In this document: positions 1-4,109 of the stretch, piece after piece
Layout of the letters: every line of letters begins with the position of its first letter
Numbering within the stretch: position 1 is the stretch's first letter
Origin: JAGMDK01 sp023128695
Lineage (GTDB): Bacteria; Planctomycetota; Phycisphaerae; UBA1845; Fen-1342
Direction of reading: 5' to 3'
NCBI GenBank assembly: GCA_030628805.1
Contig: DAOVQG010000262.1
Location: 1 to 6,608 of the forward strand
Length of the DNA stretch: 6,608 nucleotides
Translations under genes and position numbers: made by a program
Notes under the pieces: model-generated
Database searches by the model: none
The model's input: only the letters and a program-made list of their open reading frames with translations
What the model was told of the DNA's origin: nothing

Positions 1-25
1 CGTACTTTTGTATAAAGGCGTCCAT
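1..25 (-). CDS. Possible start of a minus-strand gene cut by the window edge
   Basis: On the minus strand an ATG at 25-23 opens a frame reading MDAFIQKY before the window ends. A good Shine-Dalgarno-like GGGAGA (plus-strand 31-36) lies 5 nt upstream of it, which is the main support. From memory, the first residues resemble the N-terminus of transposase-like proteins that are common in Planctomycetota, but eight residues are far too few to assign a family. The product is left unnamed. Confidence 0.35.
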
Positions 26-160
26 GGCGTTCTCCCGAGACTGGGGGTTTGTGACAACACCACCTTGCCTCAAGAGCAACGCCTTTTCAATTGGTTACAC
101 CCGTCAGGCTGCCGGTCCCCCGCTGCAGCTCCCTTTGGTTGCGGCCGAAGGCCGCGCCAG

Positions 161-220
161 GTCCTTCGTGGTTGGAAATTGAACCACGAAGAGCACGAAG
201 GACACGAAGGGGTGGGTGGC
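161..220 (+). repeat. CACGAAG-type interspersed inverted repeat, copy 1 (one arm truncated)
   Basis: The repeat has a short left arm ending in CCTTCGTGGTT, an 8-nt loop GGAAATTG (174-181), and a full right arm (182-209) of CACGAAG units in about 9-bp periodicity. It then runs into GGGGTGGGTGG. A second copy, reverse-complemented, lies at 3954-4028 with the same loop (CAATTTCC on the plus strand) and the same CCACCCACCCC edge. Here the left arm is cut to about 13 nt, so this copy is probably truncated. The function is unknown. Any protein translated from it would be an artefact of the repeat. Confidence 0.75.
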
Positions 221-273
221 GCACCGCTTTAGCGGTGGGCCACCCAACCATCAATACATGCGTAACAGAGCAC
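213..273. mobile_element. Half of an IS630-like miniature element (hairpin plus terminal end)
   Basis: A near-perfect hairpin pairs 213-228 with 231-246: TGGGTGGCGCACCGCT against AGCGGTGGGCCACCCA, with one mismatch and a TT centre. It is followed by an end that reads GTGCTCTGTTACGCATG outward-in on the minus strand, directly next to a CTAG (273-276). This resembles the ends of the MITE at 2461-2673 (GTGCTCCGTCAACGCTG) and of the IS630 remnant at 6169 (GTGCTTTGTCAC). Duplication of the TA within CTAG is the known IS630 insertion pattern. No matching opposite end was found in 1-212, so the element appears truncated or joined to the CACGAAG repeat. Confidence 0.5.
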
Positions 274-299
274 TAGCCTCGTGACGCAGTCCCAGACAG

Positions 300-339
300 A
301 TTCCTCGGTCGCGACGCAATAGCGTCGCTCGGTCGGAAT
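300..339. repeat. Palindromic intergenic repeat
   Basis: A perfect 7-bp stem, GCGACGC (311-317) with GCGTCGC (322-328), encloses the loop AATA. Outside it lie two unpaired copies of TCGGTC and an outer 5-bp stem, ATTCC (300-304) with GGAAT (335-339). The form is that of a dispersed stem-loop repeat. There is no T-tract, so it is not an intrinsic terminator. Confidence 0.6.
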
Positions 340-411
340 GACAGATACACGCACGCTAAGTATATTGCTAATTATATTGAATCCGCTAAACACGTATCTG
401 CTCACAAAACA

Positions 412-1386
412 ATGGCAACCGGCCATGGTTCGCGATGGATGACGATGGAACCAAATGACGCAGACTCTGCGACCGCGCCGCCGCCGGAACTGAGCGTGGT
501 GGTGCCGTGTTTCAATGAGCGTGAGGTGCTCCCGGAGCTGTACGGCCGCCTGCGAAAAGCCTGTGAGCAGGCCGGCGTAACCTACGAAATCATATTCATC
601 GATGACGGCAGCCGCGACGGCACCCCCAACGAGATCAAACGCTTGTCCCAGGAGGACTCCACGGTCCGCGGCGTGCTGTTGAGCCGCAACTTCGGCCACC
701 AGGCGGCGGTCTCGGCCGGGTACGATCACGCCCGGGGGCGGGCCGTGCTGGTCATGGACGCCGACTTGCAGCACCCGCCGGAGTTGATCCCCGAGTTCCT
801 GGCCCAATGGCGGGCCGGGTACGATGTGGTCTATGCCTACCGGCGGAACGTGCCCGCCCGCTGGGGCTATCGCATGCACAACTGGTTGTGTAACGTCACG
901 ATCCCCCGCGAGGCCGCGGATTTTCGGTTGCTCGATCGCGTCGTGGTCGAGGCCTTGCGGCGGATGCCGGAGCGGAACCGCTTCGTGCGCGGGCTGGTGG
1001 CGTGGTTGGGCTTCCGGCAGATCGGGATTCCCTATGACCAGGCGGAGCGGGTCGCCGGCCGGCCCTCCTATTCGTTACGGAAACATCTGAACATCCGTTT
1101 CGACAGCGTGTTCAGCTTCAGCACGGTGCCGTTGCGGATCAGTGTCTATCTCGGCCTGGTGACGCTGGTCCTGGGGATCATCTATGCGGCGTACATCCTT
1201 GCGGTGCTGCTGATCCGCGGGCGGGCGGCGGTGGAGCCCGGCTGGCCCGCGCTCATTATCACGGTGTTAGTCCTCGGTGGAGTGCAGCTACTCTGTCTCG
1301 GCATGGTCGCGGAGTACGTCGGCCGGGTCTACGAAGAGGTCAAACAACGACCGCTCTATGTGGTCCGCGAACTAACCGAGGGGTGA
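412..1386 (+). CDS. GT2 polyprenyl-phosphate-type glycosyltransferase, membrane-anchored
   Basis: The 324-residue protein is a family 2 (GT-A) glycosyltransferase of the DPM1/GtrB/ArnC-like type. Members move a sugar from a nucleotide donor to a polyprenyl phosphate at the inner face of the membrane. Visible motifs are VVVPCFNE (29-36), DDGSRDGT (64-71), the metal-binding DAD within MDADLQHPPE (115-124), DFRLLDR (170-176) and RNRFVRG (188-194). Two hydrophobic segments follow at about 243-267 and 278-301, then a charged tail with EYVGRVYEEVKQRP, as expected for the two-helix subgroup. The stretch between YRRN and YRMHNW looks about 9-10 residues shorter than in relatives I recall. ATG 412 has no Shine-Dalgarno; in-frame ATGs at 439 and 445 also come before the first motif, so the start is uncertain. 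The donor sugar cannot be read from the sequence. Its setting with a methyltransferase and a second GT2 suggests glycan synthesis. Confidence 0.9.
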   Translation: MATGHGSRWMTMEPNDADSATAPPPELSVVVPCFNEREVLPELYGRLRKACEQAGVTYEIIFIDDGSRDGTPNEIKRLSQEDSTVRGVLLSRNFGHQAAVSAGYDHARGRAVLVMDADLQHPPELIPEFLAQWRAGYDVVYAYRRNVPARWGYRMHNWLCNVTIPREAADFRLLDRVVVEALRRMPERNRFVRGLVAWLGFRQIGIPYDQAERVAGRPSYSLRKHLNIRFDSVFSFSTVPLRISVYLGLVTLVLGIIYAAYILAVLLIRGRAAVEPGWPALIITVLVLGGVQLLCLGMVAEYVGRVYEEVKQRPLYVVRELTEG

Positions 1387-1387
1387 T

Positions 1388-1417
1388 GCTGGTGCGAGCT
1401 ATGAATCTCGCACCAGC
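1388..1417. repeat. 27-bp palindromic repeat family, copy 1
   Basis: The stem is a perfect 11 bp: GCTGGTGCGAG (1388-1398) pairs with CTCGCACCAGC (1407-1417) around the loop CTATGAAT. It starts one base after the glycosyltransferase stop codon. The 27-nt core (1391-1417) differs from the copy at 3922-3948 at only 2 positions. Without a following T-run it is not a classical intrinsic terminator. A role in mRNA 3' protection, as for REP elements, is possible but is inference. Confidence 0.8.
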
Positions 1418-1434
1418 TAATGCACCAGCTAATG
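1411..1434 (+). repeat. 12-bp tandem duplication at the end of the palindrome
   Basis: CACCAGCTAATG occurs twice head to tail (1411-1422 and 1423-1434). The first copy overlaps the right arm of the palindrome, so the repeat's edge appears to have been locally duplicated. It sits directly before the methyltransferase start (1445) and occupies where a ribosome binding site would be; none is visible. Confidence 0.8.
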
Positions 1435-1444
1435 TGCAATTGCG

Positions 1445-2425
1445 ATGAAACGTGGCAAGATCAGCCGACCCTGTCCGGCGTGTGAGGCCCGCGTGTTTGA
1501 CCACCTGGTCGTAGTACGCGGCACCCACATTTATCGTTGTCTCGGCTGCGGGCTGGCCACCTGGGATTGGACGGCCTTTGATTGCGCCGAGTTCTATGAC
1601 CAGTCCTATTGGAAGAGCGCGGACGTCGACAAGGGCTATGCGGATTATTTCGCCTTGGCGGAGGCGCTGGCCTCTACGAACAAAATGCGGCTGGCCTGGA
1701 TCACGCGGCGGCTGGGTAGGCTAATTGACCGTGCGCGACCGCGCAACAACGAAGAGCCGCGGGCTTCAGCCCGCGCGGCCTTGCGCTCATCGAATGCGTG
1801 CAAGAGTACGCGCGACTATTTAGATCGACGACCTTCTCTATTGGATGTCGGCTGCGGACCCGGGTTCTTCGTCCAGGCGGCCGCTAACGCCGGCTTCGCC
1901 GCGGCCGGCGTCGAGGTGTCCGAGTTCGCCGTCAACTTCGCCCGCGAACGGCTCGGCCAGAACGTCTGGCAAGGTCAAGCACGCTCGTCGGATCTTCGCT
2001 CAGGGCCCTACGACGTGGTCACCCTGTGGGACGTGCTCGAGCACGTGGCCGATCCGCGGGACACGCTCGCGGCGCTCGCCGAAGTGATACCGGCCGGCGG
2101 CCTCCTGGCGCTGAGCACCGGCGACGTCTCAAGCCTGGTCGCCCGCTTGAGCGGGGCCCGCTGGCATCTGTTCACGCTGCCGGAACACCTGTGGTTCTTC
2201 ACCCCGGGCAGCCTGCGGCGTTTGCTGCGGCGTGTGGGCTTGGAGCCCGTCGCTTGCCGTTACGAAATCTGCTGGTATCCGGTACGCTACCTGATCGAGC
2301 GGGTGGCAGCGATGTGCGGGTGCCGGCGGGTAGTATCGCCGCGACTGGGAGCGCTGGGGAAGCTCGCCGTCCCGGTCACTCTGGCCGACATCATCACCAT
2401 CCTGGCCAGAAAGCGGCCTCGTTGA
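1445..2425 (+). CDS. Class I SAM-dependent methyltransferase with N-terminal zinc-ribbon-like motif
   Basis: The protein has 326 residues. The N-terminus carries CPAC (C10, C13) and CLGC (C32, C35), a likely zinc-binding knuckle pair often seen ahead of methyltransferase domains in glycan and secondary-metabolite clusters. The SAM-binding fold follows: motif I LLDVGCGPG (132-140), an acidic residue in GVEVSE (E167 or nearby), and WDVLEHVADP with the DxLEH signature (about 196-205). After these come AGGLLALSTGD and PEHLWFFTPGSLRRLL, typical of the Methyltransf_23/11-type family. The substrate is probably a sugar or glycan intermediate, inferred from the flanking glycosyltransferases. Residues about 95-127, between the N-terminal part and motif I, are Arg/Ala-rich and partly encoded by a DNA palindrome (1758-1775), so they look like inserted, non-conserved sequence. 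No Shine-Dalgarno precedes ATG 1445. It lies 58 bp after the upstream gene and is probably co-transcribed with it. Confidence 0.88.
   Translation: MKRGKISRPCPACEARVFDHLVVVRGTHIYRCLGCGLATWDWTAFDCAEFYDQSYWKSADVDKGYADYFALAEALASTNKMRLAWITRRLGRLIDRARPRNNEEPRASARAALRSSNACKSTRDYLDRRPSLLDVGCGPGFFVQAAANAGFAAAGVEVSEFAVNFARERLGQNVWQGQARSSDLRSGPYDVVTLWDVLEHVADPRDTLAALAEVIPAGGLLALSTGDVSSLVARLSGARWHLFTLPEHLWFFTPGSLRRLLRRVGLEPVACRYEICWYPVRYLIERVAAMCGCRRVVSPRLGALGKLAVPVTLADIITILARKRPR
1758..1775. repeat. In-gene GC-rich palindrome (REP-like)
   Basis: An 8-bp perfect stem, CGCGGGCT (1758-1765) with AGCCCGCG (1768-1775), has only TC at its centre; the likely folded loop is 4 nt. Similar GCGGGCTTCAGCCCGC units are, from memory, common intergenic repeats in Planctomycetota. 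Here it lies in frame inside the methyltransferase gene and encodes part of PRASARAA (residues 105-112), between the zinc-ribbon region and motif I. Confidence 0.7.
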
Positions 2426-2436
2426 CAGGCTCCCGC

Positions 2437-2461
2437 CTAGAAACTAGAAACTAGAGACTAG
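2437..2461 (+). repeat. CTAGAAA heptamer array, left part
   Basis: CTAGAAA occurs twice (2437-2443, 2444-2450), followed by CTAGAGA (2451-2457) and CTAG (2458-2461). The array resumes beyond the MITE as CTAGAAACTAG (2673-2683). Each unit supplies a CTAG, the known preferred target of IS630-type transposition. The array begins 11 bp after the methyltransferase stop. Confidence 0.85.
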
Positions 2462-2673
2462 TGCTCCGCCACAACTCAATTGATGGGTTGGTGTGCCACT
2501 GCTCTTGAGCAGTGTTTCTTAACGATCTCGGTGCACTCGGTGAAGCCAAGCACTGCTCAAGAGCAGTGTTTCTTAACGATCTCGGTGCACGCGGCGAAGC
2601 TTAGCACTGCTCAAGAGCAGTGGCACACATCCCGATCGATACGCAACCCGTCAAATCAGCGTTGACGGAGCAC
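2461..2673. mobile_element. IS630-type MITE (213 bp) with TA duplication
   Basis: The ends are inverted: GTGCTCCGCCAC on the left and, on the minus strand from the right, GTGCTCCGTCAAC. Both are flanked by TA (2459-2460 and 2674-2675) within CTAG. The inverted arms extend inward imperfectly and include a perfect 24-bp match between 2491-2514 and 2605-2628. Removing the element and one TA restores an uninterrupted CTAGAAA-type heptamer array. The centre is a 54-bp tandem repeat. There is no transposase inside, so it is non-autonomous. The ends resemble that of the IS630 remnant at 6169, suggesting mobilisation by an IS630-family transposase (inference). It separates the methyltransferase and the second glycosyltransferase genes. 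Confidence 0.75.
2497..2622 (+). repeat. 54-bp tandem repeat with palindromic core
   Basis: Two full 54-bp units (2497-2550 and 2551-2604) differ at 6 positions, and a partial third copy (2605-2622) holds only the core. Each unit begins with the palindrome CACTGCTC-NN-GAGCAGTG, whose centre is TT in the first copy and AA in the other two. Since 54 is divisible by 3, one frame (2480-2665) is open with an 18-residue period, but this is probably incidental. Confidence 0.88.
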
Positions 2674-2683
2674 TAGAAACTAG
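2673..2683 (+). repeat. CTAGAAA heptamer array, right part
   Basis: CTAGAAACTAG continues the heptamer array interrupted by the MITE. It supports the assignment of the element's right boundary. Confidence 0.8.
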
Positions 2684-2727
2684 ACCTTATCACCTTCTGC
2701 GGCTGGTCGGCGCGTCGTGTCGGGGGC

Positions 2728-2732
2728 GGGAG
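2728..2732 (+). promoter_or_regulatory. Shine-Dalgarno deciding the start of the second glycosyltransferase
   Basis: GGGAG ends 1 nt before ATG 2734, which is too close, and 10 nt before the in-frame ATG 2743, which is workable. It therefore favours the downstream start. Confidence 0.45.
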
Positions 2733-2733
2733 A

Positions 2734-3789
2734 ATGTCGCTGATGCAAATGGTCCACGTGTCCAGGGAGCACCCCCCGCCGCAAGTCGCGGTAGTGATCC
2801 CTTGTTACAACCACGGCGAGTTCCTGCCGGAGGCCCTGCGGAGCGTGCGGGCTCAACGCTATCAGAATATCGATTGCGTGGTGGTTGATGACGGCTCGAC
2901 GGACCCGGGCACGCTGAAGACCCTCGCACGAATGGGCAACGAGGGGGTGCGAGTAATACGGCAAGATAACCAGGGGTTGTCCACGGCGCGTAACGCGGGC
3001 GTACGGGCCACGACGGCACCGTTCTTCGTGCCGCTTGACGCCGACGACAAACTTGCGCCCGAGTTCGTCGGCCGGCTGCTCCCGAAGTTGCTGGACGACC
3101 CGGCCCTGGGCTATTGCTACAGCCACGTGCAGTGTTTCGGTGCCTCGGCTGCACTGTGGGAATGTGCTCCCTACGACCCGCGGCGGCTGCTGGTCGAGAA
3201 CTTGAGCGTCGCGACGGCGGTGATTCGCCGGGCGGCCTTCGACGAAGTCGGCGGCTACCGCCGGGACATGATCCACGGCTTCGAGGATTGGGATTTCTGG
3301 CTGGCGCTCCTGTCGGCGGGCTATTTCGGGGCCTGCGTGCCGGAGCCGCTGTTTCACTATCGCAGACATGCCGGCGGGTCGATGCTGAGCGAGGCGCAGA
3401 GGCGTCGGCCGGAGATGGTGCGGAAGATGATCGCGCATCATCGGAGCCTGTTTGCCGCCCTGCTGGACGTCTCGCCGGTCGACGACGAAATCTACCAGAC
3501 GCTGCTCGCCCAGGCGGAGTTGGCCGAGATCGAAAATTCCCGCTTCTGGCGGCTCGCACGGCGGCTGACACGTAACCCGCTTCCCAACTCAAAGAGTCGA
3601 TCAGGCGTCCAAACGGAGCGGGAGGGGGATCATTCCACTGAAGATCCGCGTGCCCGGCTGGCACGGATCAAAGCCGGCTGGGTTTACCGCTTGATCCAGG
3701 CCGTCAAACGCACATCGCTGTACAAATGGTACGGCCGCCGAAAATACGGCCCCCAGTTCGACCAACCCTCGGCCGGCGTGCGGCGGTGA
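2734..3789 (+). CDS. GT2 (GT-A) glycosyltransferase, soluble
   Basis: The 351-residue family 2 glycosyltransferase transfers a sugar from a nucleotide donor to a glycan acceptor in the cytoplasm. Visible are VVIPCYNHGEF (20-30), VVVDDGSTD (49-57), NQGLSTARNAGV (79-90), the DxD metal site D102-A-D104 in PLDADD, and the acceptor-side GFEDWDFWL (182-190), whose acidic residue is the probable catalytic base. No transmembrane helix is evident. The C-terminal part (about 265-345) is basic, with IENSRFWRL and KRTSLYKWYGRRKYG, probably a membrane- or partner-contacting tail. Start choice: ATG 2734 is only 1 nt from GGGAG (2728-2732), whereas in-frame ATG 2743 lies 10 nt from it, so translation may begin at the fourth codon. 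The 308-bp gap before this gene is largely transposon-derived, so co-transcription with the methyltransferase is uncertain. Donor and acceptor are unknown. Confidence 0.9.
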   Translation: MSLMQMVHVSREHPPPQVAVVIPCYNHGEFLPEALRSVRAQRYQNIDCVVVDDGSTDPGTLKTLARMGNEGVRVIRQDNQGLSTARNAGVRATTAPFFVPLDADDKLAPEFVGRLLPKLLDDPALGYCYSHVQCFGASAALWECAPYDPRRLLVENLSVATAVIRRAAFDEVGGYRRDMIHGFEDWDFWLALLSAGYFGACVPEPLFHYRRHAGGSMLSEAQRRRPEMVRKMIAHHRSLFAALLDVSPVDDEIYQTLLAQAELAEIENSRFWRLARRLTRNPLPNSKSRSGVQTEREGDHSTEDPRARLARIKAGWVYRLIQAVKRTSLYKWYGRRKYGPQFDQPSAGVRR

Positions 3790-3793
3790 AGAT

Positions 3794-3822
3794 AAGCTGG
3801 TGCGTGAATCCCTTCTCGCACC
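3794..3822 (-). repeat. 27-bp palindromic repeat family, copy 2
   Basis: The 29-nt block is identical at 3794-3822, 3835-3863 and 4072-4100. It has a 6-bp stem, GGTGCG (3799-3804) with CGCACC (3817-3822). On the minus strand its 27-nt core matches the copy at 3922-3948 at 23 of 27 positions. It begins 4 nt past the glycosyltransferase stop. Confidence 0.85.
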
Positions 3823-3834
3823 AACAAGCTGGTC

Positions 3835-3863
3835 AAGCTGGTGCGTGAATCCCTTCTCGCACC
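3835..3863 (-). repeat. 27-bp palindromic repeat family, copy 3
   Basis: This copy is identical to 3794-3822 and follows it after 12 bp. The spacer contains CAAGCTGGT, which also occurs at the start of this copy, so the pair probably arose by local duplication. Confidence 0.85.
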
Positions 3864-3921
3864 TCTGCCGTTGGTATCCCTTCTTGACTGGAAGTAGAGG
3901 GATAGGAATCCTGAGACTCCG

Positions 3922-3948
3922 GGTGCGAGATAGGAATCTCGCACCAGC
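3922..3948 (+). repeat. 27-bp palindromic repeat family, copy 4
   Basis: A perfect 9-bp stem, GGTGCGAGA (3922-3930) with TCTCGCACC (3937-3945), has the loop TAGGAA and is followed by AGC. It is the most symmetrical of the spacer copies and closest to the one at 1391-1417. Confidence 0.85.
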
Positions 3949-3953
3949 CGAGG

Positions 3954-4028
3954 CCCACCCACCCCTTCGTGTCCTTCGTGCCCTTCGTGGTTCAATTTCC
4001 AACCACGAAGAGCACGAAGAACACGAAG
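3954..4028 (-). repeat. CACGAAG-type interspersed inverted repeat, copy 2 (intact)
   Basis: Two 28-nt arms (3965-3992 and 4001-4028) pair with two G-T-type mismatches around an 8-nt loop CAATTTCC (3993-4000). The left arm is made of CTTCGTG units and the right arm of CACGAAG units. The left edge, CCCACCCACCCC, matches the reverse complement of the edge of copy 1 at 161-220, so the shared unit is longer than the stem alone. Confidence 0.85.
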
Positions 4029-4071
4029 AGTGAGCAAGATGTGTAACGAGTAGGGTATGTCCTGGACCATC

Positions 4072-4100
4072 AAGCTGGTGCGTGAATCCCTTCTCGCACC
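4072..4100 (-). repeat. 27-bp palindromic repeat family, copy 5
   Basis: Identical 29-nt copy of 3794-3822. It lies 9 bp beyond the stop codon of the minus-strand peptidase gene, so that gene's transcript would also end in this hairpin. Confidence 0.85.
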
Positions 4101-4109
4101 AACCGTGCC

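Larger units (their letters stand above)
26..411. other. Gene-free, repeat-rich leader region
   Basis: No credible complete gene lies in these 386 bases. In order, the stretch holds a small hairpin at 141-155 (GCGGCC, loop GAA, GGCCGC), a CACGAAG-type repeat (161-220), a long hairpin continuing into an IS630-like end (213-273), and a second palindromic repeat (300-339). From about 357 to 395 the sequence turns AT-rich (TATATTGCTAATTATATTG), unlike the surrounding high-GC DNA. That block may carry the promoter of the glycosyltransferase gene starting at 412, but I could not place a convincing -35/-10 pair. Confidence 0.6.
3790..4109. other. Repeat-packed spacer between convergent genes
   Basis: These 320 bp separate the ends of the plus-strand glycosyltransferase and the minus-strand peptidase genes. 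They hold four copies of the 27-bp palindromic family, a 28-bp-arm inverted repeat, and a minor inverted pair TATCCCT (3875-3881) with AGGGATA (3898-3904). No gene is supported. No hairpin followed by a T-run was found for either direction, so the large hairpins may stop or protect the two converging transcripts (inference). Confidence 0.65.

Noticed and set aside
69..79. CTCAAGAGCAAC resembling the palindromic core of the MITE tandem repeat
   Set aside because: Only about nine bases match and the flanking palindrome arms are absent; probably chance.
229..879. Long minus-strand open frame of 216 residues
   Set aside because: It overlaps the strongly supported glycosyltransferase gene and starts in its antisense; its remainder is translated repeat sequence.
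1388..1417. Intrinsic terminator after the first glycosyltransferase
   Set aside because: The stem is strong but has no T-run after it, and the same sequence recurs elsewhere as a dispersed repeat.
2480..2665. Open frame of 61 residues with an 18-residue internal repeat
   Set aside because: It lies wholly inside the MITE, follows from a 54-bp tandem repeat, and has no ribosome binding site or recognisable domain.
2690..3664. Minus-strand open frame of 324 residues
   Set aside because: It is antisense to the second glycosyltransferase; its Arg/Pro/Ser-rich composition is typical of a GC-driven shadow frame.
3794..3863. Two identical 29-bp repeats with a 12-bp spacer, resembling a CRISPR start
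   Set aside because: Only two adjacent copies exist, the spacer is far too short and itself repeats part of the unit, further copies are dispersed, and no cas gene is nearby.
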